From positions 1,188 to 34,886 of the forward strand of contig JAGROX010000227.1 in NCBI GenBank assembly GCA_020440025.1: DNA of 33,699 bases. The letters are read 5' to 3'. This stretch comes from Verrucomicrobiia bacterium. Its GTDB lineage: Bacteria > Verrucomicrobiota > Verrucomicrobiia > Verrucomicrobiales > DEV007. The notes beneath the pieces were generated by a model that was not told where the DNA came from, ran no database searches, and was given only the letters and a program-made list of their open reading frames with translations. This document shows positions 8,453-17,260 of this stretch, one piece after another. The position numbers were made by a program, and so were the translations under genes. Positions within the stretch are counted from its first letter, which is position 1. Each line of letters starts with the position of its first letter.

Positions 8453-9203
8453 CTTTGATGAGCTTTTCGTGCGTTATCGAAGAGTCTCTTGGAGTAACCA
8501 TAAATGCTGCAAGGCGCATAAAGTCAATGTCTGCCGGCATGTCTCCGAGACATAAAACGGGAGCATTCCCGGAATAATATTTTTTTATAACGAATTCGGT
8601 CGCAGTCTTTTTGTTCAAAGCCGGCGTCAACACTTGAAGTTCGTTCTTATACTTGGAGACAATTAGCGGCGACTTCTTCGACACTTGCGCAAGAAGTTCC
8701 TTCGCTTCCGTTGTTTTCCACCAATCAAAGGAAGCCTTTGCGACTACATACGCAGGCAGACCCCGAGCGCCTTCAATCATTCTGGTCTTAAGGGAGCCGA
8801 TCTCCTGTTGTAAGAGCCAACCATACAATTCGAGGAGCTGGTCAACCCATGGTTTGCAGATTTCCGAAGCGAGGTCGAACCATTCCTCGTCAACCTTCCC
8901 TTCGCTGTTGAGGACCAACCCTCCATTACTCAATACTGCGACTCCCTCCATCGGTATGCCGTCGATCGAAACTCGTTGGAAGGAAGCGAGATCCCGTGCC
9001 GTAACGGGAACGATATCGAAATGGAGCGCTAGCGTAGAAACCAATCGGTAGTGCGGGCCTGGAATCCAACTGGAAGGTACTTGAGTCGCTGCTGCATCTT
9101 CGCCGCATTTCCAGGTTCCGGGAACCGAATCTTCGCCCGCCCATTCCCTCGCAAAAAGAGTTCCATCAAGGTCGGTAGCGATCCAGTCACGGGTGCTCCT
9201 CAT
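8433..9203 (-). CDS. HAD-superfamily phosphatase (Ter-cassette)
   Basis: This 256-residue HAD hydrolase has all four motifs: I, DLDGT with nucleophile D11 and acid/base D13; II, PVTAR with T68; III, a Lys in LNKKTA (about K198); IV, CLGDMPADIDFM (218-229) with acidic residues D221 and D225. Between motifs II and III lies a C2-type cap of roughly 100 residues, as in sucrose-phosphate and Cof-like phosphatases. It should remove a phosphate from a small sugar or nucleotide-like intermediate. Its start overlaps the PRTase-TRSP stop by 4 bases (ATGA) and its end overlaps the StiP-like gene, so the three are translationally coupled. The product of the preceding PRTase step is the obvious candidate substrate, by inference. 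Confidence 0.85.
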   Translation of the reverse strand: MRSTRDWIATDLDGTLFAREWAGEDSVPGTWKCGEDAAATQVPSSWIPGPHYRLVSTLALHFDIVPVTARDLASFQRVSIDGIPMEGVAVLSNGGLVLNSEGKVDEEWFDLASEICKPWVDQLLELYGWLLQQEIGSLKTRMIEGARGLPAYVVAKASFDWWKTTEAKELLAQVSKKSPLIVSKYKNELQVLTPALNKKTATEFVIKKYYSGNAPVLCLGDMPADIDFMRLAAFMVTPRDSSITHEKLIKDDSSRY

Positions 9204-10408
9204 TGCGGCTCAGGTTTTGGGGCAAGGTGGATTCGGGGAACGTCCCAGATGGGATGATGAGGCTGGGGAGGTTCTCCTTCTACGCAAAGCAAAATTCGAT
9301 CGTATGAGTGATCGTCTGGAACATTGTACAAATGTTCGGTGAACCCGTCGCCGGTGAAGGCCGGGAAAGATCGCACATGAGCAATTGCCCCGCCGCCGAG
9401 AATCGGCGATCGAGTAGTCGATTGTAAGCAGGCATTCCCCCCCAACTTTTCCAGGTACTCTGCGAGCAAAAGCGGTTGAAATCCATATTCTCCAGTGCCG
9501 AGAACGAGAATTCTTTCGCCCGGTTCCGGGCGGAGTGACTCCCAACTATCTGGAAGCGTTTCGGGACTTTCCGTTCCATGTCGGACCCCTTTCCGGCGTT
9601 TCGCTTCTGAGGAATGAAACTTCTGCGGCGCTGGTGGGTCGCCTAGCTCACTTTCGATCTGAAAATTCGACTCACCCCTGGCAAGGCTCGCCACTGTGTC
9701 GAACGAATCAAGGCTATGGAAACTTGAATTCAGCTTTAGAATAACGGCGAGATTTGGTCTGGCGGAAGGAAATTGGTTTTGAGTCCTCCAGATATTGTAT
9801 GCATTTGCCAGTGAAAGTGCTGTGTTTCCCGTAGTTGCTTCATCATCAACAATGACCATTTGTGGGGCCCCGCAAAATGCCTCCCTGACAAAGCCACCGT
9901 CGTCCGGCAAATGGATCAAATGTTGCGAGGCGTGTGAGTGGTCTTCCGAGAAGGAAAATGCAACCTCTCCGTTCGTTCGGTGCCTAGTTGATTCGAGGTA
10001 GATTCCGGTTCCGCCGGCCAAGCGCCACTCTCGAAAGACAGCTTGGCCTATTGTCGTAGCCGTTTCCGACATACCGAAGAATACGGTGGTTTTCTCTGCG
10101 AGTTGTTTTCTCAGTTGCGTCGCGAGATCGACGGCCACCCTTCGAAGCTCTTGCGGACGGGTCGGTAGGTGTCTTCCGATTACCTTGCTGACAAATAGGA
10201 ATCTCCGTTTCCTATTGTTCCTAAGGGCTACATCAATTAAAGATGGGAGAGAGATTTTCTCAGAGTCGAGCCGGAAGGAAAAAAGCGCATCTCCCAAGCG
10301 GACCTCATACAGGCCAAGGGATATCTTCTTCCAAGATGAATCTCGGATTCTCATGAATTTGGTCGGATTCAAGAATGTCCCGTTACCATCAAAGGGGTAA
10401 GGTTTCAA
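9200..10408 (-). CDS. Phosphoribosyltransferase with C-terminal TRSP domain
   Basis: This 402-residue protein is probably the first enzyme of the cassette. Residues 70-85 (FLFVSKVIGRHLPTRP) match the family lead-in. FFGMSETATTIGQ (110-121) and the PRPP-binding strand-loop VIVDDEATTGNT (185-196) define a type I PRTase. The second half carries the TRSP domain with RILVLGTGEYGFQPLLLAEYLE (299-320) and the naming motif TTRSP (331-335). The frame starts with TTG at 10408, right after an in-frame stop. The first ATG is Met19 at 10354, which may be the true start because the conserved part begins soon after. These proteins are predicted to build a glycosidic bond from PRPP in Ter-type clusters. About 620 bases separate it from the protease gene. 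Confidence 0.8.
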   Translation of the reverse strand: MKPYPFDGNGTFLNPTKFMRIRDSSWKKISLGLYEVRLGDALFSFRLDSEKISLPSLIDVALRNNRKRRFLFVSKVIGRHLPTRPQELRRVAVDLATQLRKQLAEKTTVFFGMSETATTIGQAVFREWRLAGGTGIYLESTRHRTNGEVAFSFSEDHSHASQHLIHLPDDGGFVREAFCGAPQMVIVDDEATTGNTALSLANAYNIWRTQNQFPSARPNLAVILKLNSSFHSLDSFDTVASLARGESNFQIESELGDPPAPQKFHSSEAKRRKGVRHGTESPETLPDSWESLRPEPGERILVLGTGEYGFQPLLLAEYLEKLGGNACLQSTTRSPILGGGAIAHVRSFPAFTGDGFTEHLYNVPDDHSYDRILLCVEGEPPQPHHPIWDVPRIHLAPKPEPQ

Positions 10409-11029
10409 ACCCGTCTAGAGATTTTCTGCCTTCCTAACAGCAGGGCCGTTTCCTTGGCTGTGTCGAATCGGAGGAGAATTCTTCGAAGCATTGTTGAAAA
10501 GTGGAGATACTCGTAGCAACTGGGGAGGGAATTCTGGATTCGCAAGTGCATTGGCCCGCCGAAATGGCTACCTTGCGCCCATAACACAAATATTGATTGG
10601 AGCCGCAGTATATTATTCCCGTTAGGAAGTGGTCCTCCGGGGTAATTCATAGATAATATCCGTAGATAATTGACGCCTACGAATCGGTGGAGCCCCCCAA
10701 ACGGCTTTATGATCTGGCCTCACAGAGAGTGCGATGCTCTATCGGATTGCAACCTGCTGAGAATGTCTCCGAGGCGACCGTCGCGATTAACAACTTACGG
10801 TGATTTAGCACACCGATAAAGTTAATAATACTGGCAGTGGGAAGCGAAAACAGGTCACAATCGTGCCCTCAAAAATCATATGACGCCCGATATGCTCAGT
10901 CCAAGTCTTCACCTATTAATCCTGGCACTGACAAAACAGGGCGCGGCTCTCCCCGCGTTGCGGGAAGCCGGAAGTTTCATAGGACACGTGCGGATCAGAA
11001 ATTGAGTTTTCTGCAGGCCAATCGCCGGT
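10409..11029. other. Long intergenic region between the two minus-strand gene blocks
   Basis: This stretch of about 620 bases should hold the promoter of the PRTase cassette and the terminator of the long operon. An 81-codon frame (10405-10650, minus) ends at the TTG start of the PRTase gene but has no recognisable family and no good start context. A near-repeat ATAGATAATATCCGTAGATAAT sits at 10649-10670, and a short hairpin CGGTG...CACCG lies at 10798-10815. No sigma70-like promoter stands out, and no tRNA or CRISPR-like pattern was seen. Confidence 0.45.
10944..10970 (-). terminator. Candidate terminator downstream of the protease gene
   Basis: An interrupted hairpin pairs CGGCT (10944-10948) with AGCCG (10966-10970), and CCCGC (10952-10956) with GCGGG (10960-10964), around a 3-base loop. 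Read on the minus strand it lies 60 bases after the protease stop and is followed by CGCCCTGTTTTG, a short T-run set back about 7 bases. A weak intrinsic terminator closing the long operon is plausible. Confidence 0.4.
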
Positions 11030-13255
11030 TCATTGTTCCTCAAGCTGGCGTATTTCAATCGCGGAACTCACTTCGATTTCAATGTTCATTGTCGCGTGGA
11101 TGTTGACTTCCTCTCCAGACTTTGTCACCGCCGAAACGGAAAGGGCATGATCCCCCGGCGCAATGGTATGGGTGAAGCGCGGACCATCGATTTTTGCACC
11201 TTCAACTGCAGCATCGTTGAGTTTCCAATGAATCTCCTTTATTTCGGTTGTACCTCCCTTACTGTTGCGAAGTTCGAGCGTGACTTCGACTTTGCCGTCG
11301 GGGAGTTCGTTCTTGCTGACTTGAGCGATACGAAAGGCCGGCGTCGGAGCTTTGGATTTTTCCGAATCTGGGATTGAGTCATTGGTCTCGGGTTTTGCAC
11401 CGCTTGGTGCTGCAGCGACCGTATCAGGAGAAGAGGGAATCATGGGCAGTTGCTTTTCCGCACCCACCGTTAATGGATCCTCTTTTATAGGCGGGGGGGG
11501 GATTGAAATAATTCCAATACCGTTTTCTGCTCCCTTCGGAAGCGATTCCGGTTCCCTTTCGTTCAGTGGTAGTTCTGTTCCGGAAAGCAAGTTGGAATCG
11601 ACGCTCTTGTTTGCGAGCAGCTCTCGTAATTCGGAAACCGAAGCCGCGAAATTGAGCGATTGGCCGTCCTCGATGGCCCCGACTGCGACACCCACAACTT
11701 TACCGTCGTAGTTTACGACCGGAGAGCCACTGGATCCAGGCGAGATTGGTGCGGTGATTTGCAAGAAATCCACATCGCCCCGCTTTCGAGTTGAAGAGAC
11801 AATACCTACTGTGAAGGTGCCTTCGAGACCGAGCGGGCTCCCGATTACGGCGATGTTTTCCCCAACTTCTGCTCCTGGACCTTCCTGTAGTGAGAGAAAC
11901 GGAAGGGTTTCTCCCTTGGGGTCGATTTTGAAGACGGCGAGATCCCTTTCCTGGCTCGAGGCGACGATTTCCTCAACTTCAAAGACACTTCGATTCGAAA
12001 GTTTCACTAGTGCACCCGCCGAGCCTTCAAGGACATGGTGATTAGTGGCAATTAAACCATCGGGAGAAATCAGGAATCCACTGCCACTTCCCCGAACTTT
12101 TCCGTTGCTGTCGGATAGAACAATCAGGACTACTGCTGATCTCGTAATTTTTGCGAGATTGATCAGATTTGCTTCTGCCGGCTTCTGCTTGTTGGCGTCG
12201 GCCCCGGTCTCGTTCGGATCGCTTTCCTCGACCGTGAGTTCGTCGCTGGGCGAATTCTCCTTCTCAAGAGGGGTTCCTTCGGCAAACTCTGCCTCTTCGT
12301 CTAGTTTCTCGGAAGAATTGCCAACGGACGCGCCGGCTGTTTTGCCGTCGTTTCCTGGGGGGTCTTGGACATCGTTAGTTTTTCCGGCGGGATCGCTTGC
12401 GTTATTTGTCGCTACTTTATCCCCCGGTGAATCGCCGTTCGTCTTCGAAACGCCATTGTCCGGCGAATTAGAGCCCATGCCGTTTTCGTTGCCTTCTGTG
12501 CCAACAATATCGTCGCTCGGTTTGCCTCGGTCATCCGGGGAGTTCTTTTCGTCGGATGGTGCACCTGGCTCATTTTCCGCCTTCTCGTCGGAGGTCTTGC
12601 TGTTTCCTTTCTCGTTACCCAATTGGTTCGCCACCAATTCATTCGGATTCGATCCCGATGTGTCGAAGAGGCCCTGTTGGAGCGCTAAGTAGCCCAGCAC
12701 ACAGAATAGGAGCAGGAGGAGAATCCACGGAGATCGCCTGACAAATTTTGCCCCTCCCGACTCTTCCCTGATTCTTGCGGGAACCTCATCCGGCACGATC
12801 GATGTGCCGGGTTCCTTTTCACAACCCCACAGGACGAGCAACTTCGGTTTGAACCGTGAACCGTAAATGCGATAAAGCTCTGCATCCTTATTTGGATCGG
12901 GCAGGCGAAACGCTTCAATGATGGCCTTTATATTCTTGTCCGCATTTTCGTCCGCCGCTCTCTCTTTGAGGCGAGCCACCGCTTTCTCGAGTCTCTTCCT
13001 TTCGTTTTTCGGAACTCCGCGAGTGGCGGGATCACTTGTTGACGTCACTTCCTTTCCCTTTACGAACATCTGCGCAAGCACCGACTTGCCATCGGACTGC
13101 ACTTCCATGCGCGGAAGAAATTCCTCAAGATGCTCTCTGATGACGGACTGATTTTCGTGTCCCCAAAACTCGCCACCCGCCTGGAAGGCTCTGAGCTTTA
13201 CGAATTCATTGAGCTCTACCTCAAGCCCCTTGCCTGGAATTCTCTTGATAGCCAT
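11030..13255 (-). CDS. Membrane-anchored trypsin-like (HtrA-type) serine protease
   Basis: This is a 741-residue, multi-part protein. Residues 1-170 form a soluble N-domain of unknown family ending in a basic, Trp-containing segment (LYRIYGSRFKPKLLVLWG). One membrane helix is at about 176-196. A linker of about 165 residues, rich in Asn, Asp, Glu, Gly, Ser and Pro, follows. The protease domain (about 366-548) has the triad His407 (ATNHHVLEG), Asp438 (ERDLAVFKI) and Ser509 (SPGSSGSPVV). The C-terminus, from about 630, looks like an Ig-like beta domain. The N-domain should be cytoplasmic and the protease outside. It is the last gene of the long operon, 14 bases after the coiled-coil gene. A 9-base C tract lies within the coding strand. 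Confidence 0.85.
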   Translation of the reverse strand: MAIKRIPGKGLEVELNEFVKLRAFQAGGEFWGHENQSVIREHLEEFLPRMEVQSDGKSVLAQMFVKGKEVTSTSDPATRGVPKNERKRLEKAVARLKERAADENADKNIKAIIEAFRLPDPNKDAELYRIYGSRFKPKLLVLWGCEKEPGTSIVPDEVPARIREESGGAKFVRRSPWILLLLLFCVLGYLALQQGLFDTSGSNPNELVANQLGNEKGNSKTSDEKAENEPGAPSDEKNSPDDRGKPSDDIVGTEGNENGMGSNSPDNGVSKTNGDSPGDKVATNNASDPAGKTNDVQDPPGNDGKTAGASVGNSSEKLDEEAEFAEGTPLEKENSPSDELTVEESDPNETGADANKQKPAEANLINLAKITRSAVVLIVLSDSNGKVRGSGSGFLISPDGLIATNHHVLEGSAGALVKLSNRSVFEVEEIVASSQERDLAVFKIDPKGETLPFLSLQEGPGAEVGENIAVIGSPLGLEGTFTVGIVSSTRKRGDVDFLQITAPISPGSSGSPVVNYDGKVVGVAVGAIEDGQSLNFAASVSELRELLANKSVDSNLLSGTELPLNEREPESLPKGAENGIGIISIPPPPIKEDPLTVGAEKQLPMIPSSPDTVAAAPSGAKPETNDSIPDSEKSKAPTPAFRIAQVSKNELPDGKVEVTLELRNSKGGTTEIKEIHWKLNDAAVEGAKIDGPRFTHTIAPGDHALSVSAVTKSGEEVNIHATMNIEIEVSSAIEIRQLEEQ
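11493..11501 (-). repeat. Nine-base homopolymer tract inside the protease gene
   Basis: The coding strand reads nine C in a row, used for Ile-Pro-Pro-Pro-Pro between the protease and C-terminal beta domain. A one-base slip would remove the C-terminal domain while leaving the protease intact. The frame is open in this copy. Confidence 0.7.
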
Positions 13256-13269
13256 ATTGGTACTTTTGT

Positions 13270-14415
13270 TTACGTTAGGATTACCGTGGCTTGCTTCTGG
13301 ATTCTTCCGTCAGAATCTTTGATGCACCAACTCTTGGCCCCGCCCACATCGGGCGAGGCGTTGGTCTCTGAAGAGTAGCTCACCATAGTCCTTCGGTCGA
13401 AGGGAGTATCGGGTTCGGGGACGAGTATGGTGAAGATTTCGGCATTGGCCTGATTGATAGCGTTGGCCCAAAGGCTTGCGTTCTGAAAGGAAGCCTCCCT
13501 GTCGAGTCCTGACTCTTCGAACCAGGAATACAGGGCCGATCCAAGGTCGTAGACGGCTTCGATCAGTCGTTTGCTTCCCTGCTCAGGAATCCGGGAAAGG
13601 GCGTTGTAGCTGACCAGGGAAGCGACGATGCCAAGGACTCCAGAGGATGGCGGATTTTGAAAGATTCCATGCGTCAGTGACTCTTTCCAAGGCGTGAACT
13701 CTTCAGAAGAAAGGAAATCGGGCCAGACGATAGTGGATAGTCGGCTATTCAGCTGGACATTCGCCTGCAGTTCTTCACTTTCGCGGCGGCACTGCTCTAA
13801 GTTGGCCTGGAACTCACCGGATTGACTCTGGGAAATAGCCAGGTCCTTCTTCAACTGCTCAGTCGTCGTTTGAAAACTGTCTGTCGTCGCACGCAGGTCT
13901 TGAATCTCCTCTTCTTGTGAACTTATGGTTTCCTCAAGTGACTGGCGTTGTGCATCCGAGGCGTTCTTTTCATTCTGAGCCTGTTCCAGCCTTGCGTGAA
14001 GTTCCTGTACTTTCCGATCCGATTCGGCGCTGCTAGCACGTTCCGCCGAGATTTCGTCCAGAAGTTTTTGTTGCTCGGTCTGCAGCTGCTCTATGACAGC
14101 AGCATCATCATTTCGTGCTGAGAGAGCATCATTCAGTTGTGTTTGCAACTCGTCCAGCATAGTGGAAGAGCAACTTGATGTTTCTTCCGCCGCTGTCTCG
14201 ATGCTGGTCGTCTCGTTCTGAGAAGGGGAAGCGATCTCTTCGCCGGCTTCATTTGCCGCAGTATCCCGAGTAAGGGCGGCTTCCGCCTCTGCGGGTTTGC
14301 CTTCAGGAATATGAAGCACGATTCGCTCGATGGCCGTCTTTATCTCGGCTACATCACTGGAGAGGGTATCGAGTTGTCCCTGCAACTGTTGGGAAATTGT
14401 CTCCCGCATGATCAT
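13270..14415 (-). CDS. Coiled-coil protein with conserved-looking C-domain, partner of the SrfB-like gene
   Basis: This 381-residue acidic protein has a short N-terminal helix (QQLQGQLDTLSSDVAEIKTAIERI), a Glu/Ala/Thr-rich spacer, then a long heptad-type coiled coil at about 85-235. A globular C-domain (about 245-381) carries several aromatic residues (WPDFLSSEEFTPWKESL, SALYSWFEESGLD). No membrane helix is present. A coiled coil followed by a small globular end, next to an Hsp70/actin-like ATPase, recalls GrpE-type exchange factors, but I see no GrpE signature and this is only an analogy. SrfA-like is another possibility from position alone. The start may be Met1 (14415) or Met3 (14409). Gaps to its neighbours are 26 and 14 bases. 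Confidence 0.6.
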   Translation of the reverse strand: MIMRETISQQLQGQLDTLSSDVAEIKTAIERIVLHIPEGKPAEAEAALTRDTAANEAGEEIASPSQNETTSIETAAEETSSCSSTMLDELQTQLNDALSARNDDAAVIEQLQTEQQKLLDEISAERASSAESDRKVQELHARLEQAQNEKNASDAQRQSLEETISSQEEEIQDLRATTDSFQTTTEQLKKDLAISQSQSGEFQANLEQCRRESEELQANVQLNSRLSTIVWPDFLSSEEFTPWKESLTHGIFQNPPSSGVLGIVASLVSYNALSRIPEQGSKRLIEAVYDLGSALYSWFEESGLDREASFQNASLWANAINQANAEIFTILVPEPDTPFDRRTMVSYSSETNASPDVGGAKSWCIKDSDGRIQKQATVILT

Positions 14416-14441
14416 TCTCGAGGCTAGCGTAGGCTAAGGGT

Positions 14442-17240
14442 TTAGTCCCACTGCACTTCAAATCTTCCGGAGTCAATCCAGAATTCTCCGCCCTCCAGCG
14501 TGCACAACTGCAGTTTTAAGTCTGCGGGCGTGATTTCTTCATTGGAATTCAGCGCTTGGCACTCCACGATCTCCAACCCGATTTCAGTTTGGTCGGAAGG
14601 GTCCAACTGGCGCCGTAATGTTACCTTCAAAGGAATGCTTCCCCGTTTTGAATCCGGGTCCGCCCAGACCAGTTTGTACTGCTGTTCGGGCCGGGAAAGA
14701 TTGGATAGGAACCGCTGCCGGCCGATACAGCTGTTCACGAGAATGTGCACGTCCTTTGCTTCGTCCTGTTCATGATTGAGATACGGCTCTTCAGTTCCAA
14801 ACCCACACGCATCCGGGTCGGAGGGCATCAGGCCCCAGTTGTTTCTTGTGGGACCTTTTGCGTTTCCGCCTTCGGAAATATGCCATCCTTCAATCAAGCC
14901 GTTTTTGATCGCTAGATAGAGAGCTGCTCCAACGGCAGTAACAGATTTTGCATCGCTTACCCGATTATTGGAACTCATCGGATACCAGTCGCCGGCCGGG
15001 TAGTCCCGCAGGGGAATGACTCGTTGAGGCAGAATCGGCATGATCTCGTCTACGAGCTCTTTCACTTGCGGAAGTTCGGAGGGCTTCCCGCTGAGCGAAA
15101 TCAGATCTACTTCAAAGGCTGTGACATACTTTGCGAGAGGTTCCAGTCCGCTCGAAAAAGTCTCGCGAACCGCCTGTTTGATGTCATCCGGATCGTACTT
15201 TATCGGGGTGCTTAAATCGAGGAAATCGTCTCCGAATCCGCCTTCCGCAAAAAAATTGTTCAGGTCGCTCCAAGCGGCCAGATCTACCAATTTTCCCTCG
15301 GCCCCTTCGATCTCCAAGGGCGCCCAGGGAGTCCCGGTTTCCGGATTTCCATATCTGCCGTGCGTTAAATCTTTCAGCCATTGTCTAACAATAGGCAGGA
15401 AGACGAGTTTCACGATTCGTGACCATTTTGCTTTGTCTGATTCTTTGGACAAAGCGGATAAAAAAACCTGCTCGAAATCGTCCCCTTCATTCGACCCTGC
15501 CTCAATCCCCTTGGCTGCTGCGAAACTTGGCAGTAGAACGCTCTCGATTACCGCCTTCACGAGACGGTCACCGGCATAGGAATTACTGTCTTTGAAGATA
15601 GGGTCGTACTTGAGTGCGACCCCGGCACCGGGAAGCTCGTCGCAGTATTCCACAATCGAAATATCTGTCGTGCCGCCACCGATATCAATGGTCATCAGCC
15701 TCACCTTTGCGTTGGTATCCTTTCCGCGACCGTACAATTCAATCCAGTTTTCCCCTTCGTTGCCGAGGCGGGTGATCTCGGAATACACCAGCGGAAGTTG
15801 CGATGCAACGGCTTCGTCCAACTCTATTGAGAGCGACGGTCGATCTCCCCCTTGTGATATCGGAAGGGAATTCTCAAGGTGGGTCAGCGTAAAAATGTTC
15901 AGGGCCTTTTCCCACATCTTTCGATAGGTCTCCGCTTCCTGTGAAATCCAACCCGAAGGAAATGTGACGAACACACTGCGAAGCCTTCGCGGGATGAAGG
16001 GTTGGTTTCCTTTGCGCCACTCCTCCGAAGTGACTTGACGATACGCCAGCTCAAGAACGGCCAGTGCCACCCATGCCATCGCGTCTTTGCGGGGGAAGGC
16101 AGGGTTTTGAGGCTGGGACGAGGGTCTGTTCACGCCGTCTTCGCATTCATTCGGTGGAGTCTGAATATCCCAATCGCGCCCGTCACCATAGAAGAATCGC
16201 AACATCGAGCCAGACAAGTTCGGTAGTTCGGCCTCCGATTTAGCTTTGGGATTCCAGCGATTCAATACCATCGTCCAATACCCCATTCCGTTTTTGCCAA
16301 CAGGCTGATCGTCCCAAGTATATCTCTTTGGTGAGCTCAAGGTGTAGCTGCCTCCGCGCTCCAGATCGATGGTTCCGAGTATGTCACGGGCCTCATCCCC
16401 TAATACTGCAGAAGAAAGCTCGATGAACATTTGAGGAACGCGCTCTGTTACGAAAGCGGACGACTCCTTCTTTTTGCCAAGCATTCCCGAGGAGACGGTC
16501 TCCTCCACGTTGTATTCGCGCGTTGGCTGAAAGCGCAGCGATGGTGGATCTAAATCTGCAAATGGCGGTTCGTGTAAGACGAACCAGGAATCGACGATCG
16601 AACTCGTATCGTCTTGACCACGGCTCTGGTTCTCCTCGTAGTCGTATCCCCGCTTTATGAACCGGACGGGCCGGCAAATGGTCGGCAATCCACCGCCGAG
16701 GGTTTGTCGATTCTCCAATGCAAGTACTACTGTGCGAGTGTTGCCAAAATCAACAACCAGGTCAACATCGATCGGTTCGCCAGCCGGCACCTTCCAAATC
16801 ACTTTGAAATTTGCAACTTCGATTTTCTGCCCGGGATTATCAGGATGCGGGATCTCTATCACGAACGGTCTTGCCTCCATGTCGTCGGGAAGCCTTGTAA
16901 CATTTTCAAAGGCATAGGGTGATCGCTTCCAGTCTTCCTTGTCTTCCGGCAGATCAGAGGAGGGAATTTGGCGCTTTGTCCCATGGAGTGAGCCGCGCTG
17001 AATTAGCCCAAGGTTGCTTTCCACTGCCACCCAGAGCCCTGGTCGGCCGTCCTTGTCGACTCCGTATCTACCGCGAATCCATCGTTCTCCGCGTTCGCCC
17101 AAGTCTCCCCAAGGCATGCGCTGACTGGTACATAGCCGCCGCAGTTTTGGGACAGAACTTACCAGTTCATCGGGAAATGGGATGAACGTGTAGTGATGTC
17201 CGCTATTGGGAAAGACGTGAATTGTATGAAGTTGGGCCAT
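14442..17240 (-). CDS. SrfB-like actin/Hsp70-fold ATPase
   Basis: This 932-residue protein shows two phosphate-binding motifs of the actin/Hsp70 fold: phosphate-1 DLVVDFGNTRT (160-170) and phosphate-2 MTIDIGGGTTDISIVEY (516-532). Between them is a large insert with FVTFPSGW (424-431), a strand like that found in Hsp70 lobes. The adenosine-site region probably lies near AVGAALYLAIKNGL in the C-terminal third. About 155 residues precede the ATPase core and a beta-rich tail follows. Length and layout match the SrfB family (about 900-1000 residues), named from the Salmonella srfABC genes, whose biochemical role is not settled. It lies 20 bases after the SrfC-like gene, the same pairing as in srfABC operons. 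A chaperone-like or filament-like ATPase is inferred. Confidence 0.75.
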   Translation of the reverse strand: MAQLHTIHVFPNSGHHYTFIPFPDELVSSVPKLRRLCTSQRMPWGDLGERGERWIRGRYGVDKDGRPGLWVAVESNLGLIQRGSLHGTKRQIPSSDLPEDKEDWKRSPYAFENVTRLPDDMEARPFVIEIPHPDNPGQKIEVANFKVIWKVPAGEPIDVDLVVDFGNTRTVVLALENRQTLGGGLPTICRPVRFIKRGYDYEENQSRGQDDTSSIVDSWFVLHEPPFADLDPPSLRFQPTREYNVEETVSSGMLGKKKESSAFVTERVPQMFIELSSAVLGDEARDILGTIDLERGGSYTLSSPKRYTWDDQPVGKNGMGYWTMVLNRWNPKAKSEAELPNLSGSMLRFFYGDGRDWDIQTPPNECEDGVNRPSSQPQNPAFPRKDAMAWVALAVLELAYRQVTSEEWRKGNQPFIPRRLRSVFVTFPSGWISQEAETYRKMWEKALNIFTLTHLENSLPISQGGDRPSLSIELDEAVASQLPLVYSEITRLGNEGENWIELYGRGKDTNAKVRLMTIDIGGGTTDISIVEYCDELPGAGVALKYDPIFKDSNSYAGDRLVKAVIESVLLPSFAAAKGIEAGSNEGDDFEQVFLSALSKESDKAKWSRIVKLVFLPIVRQWLKDLTHGRYGNPETGTPWAPLEIEGAEGKLVDLAAWSDLNNFFAEGGFGDDFLDLSTPIKYDPDDIKQAVRETFSSGLEPLAKYVTAFEVDLISLSGKPSELPQVKELVDEIMPILPQRVIPLRDYPAGDWYPMSSNNRVSDAKSVTAVGAALYLAIKNGLIEGWHISEGGNAKGPTRNNWGLMPSDPDACGFGTEEPYLNHEQDEAKDVHILVNSCIGRQRFLSNLSRPEQQYKLVWADPDSKRGSIPLKVTLRRQLDPSDQTEIGLEIVECQALNSNEEITPADLKLQLCTLEGGEFWIDSGRFEVQWD

Positions 17241-17260
17241 CTCTTTTTGAACACTGTCAG

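Noticed and set aside
10405..10650. 81-codon minus-strand frame just before the PRTase gene
   Set aside because: No family features, no good start context, and it ends exactly at the TTG start; probably chance, so mentioned only in the spacer note.
12045..12692. Long Ser/Pro-rich plus-strand frame opposite the protease linker
   Set aside because: It mirrors the low-complexity acidic linker of the real gene and has no motifs.
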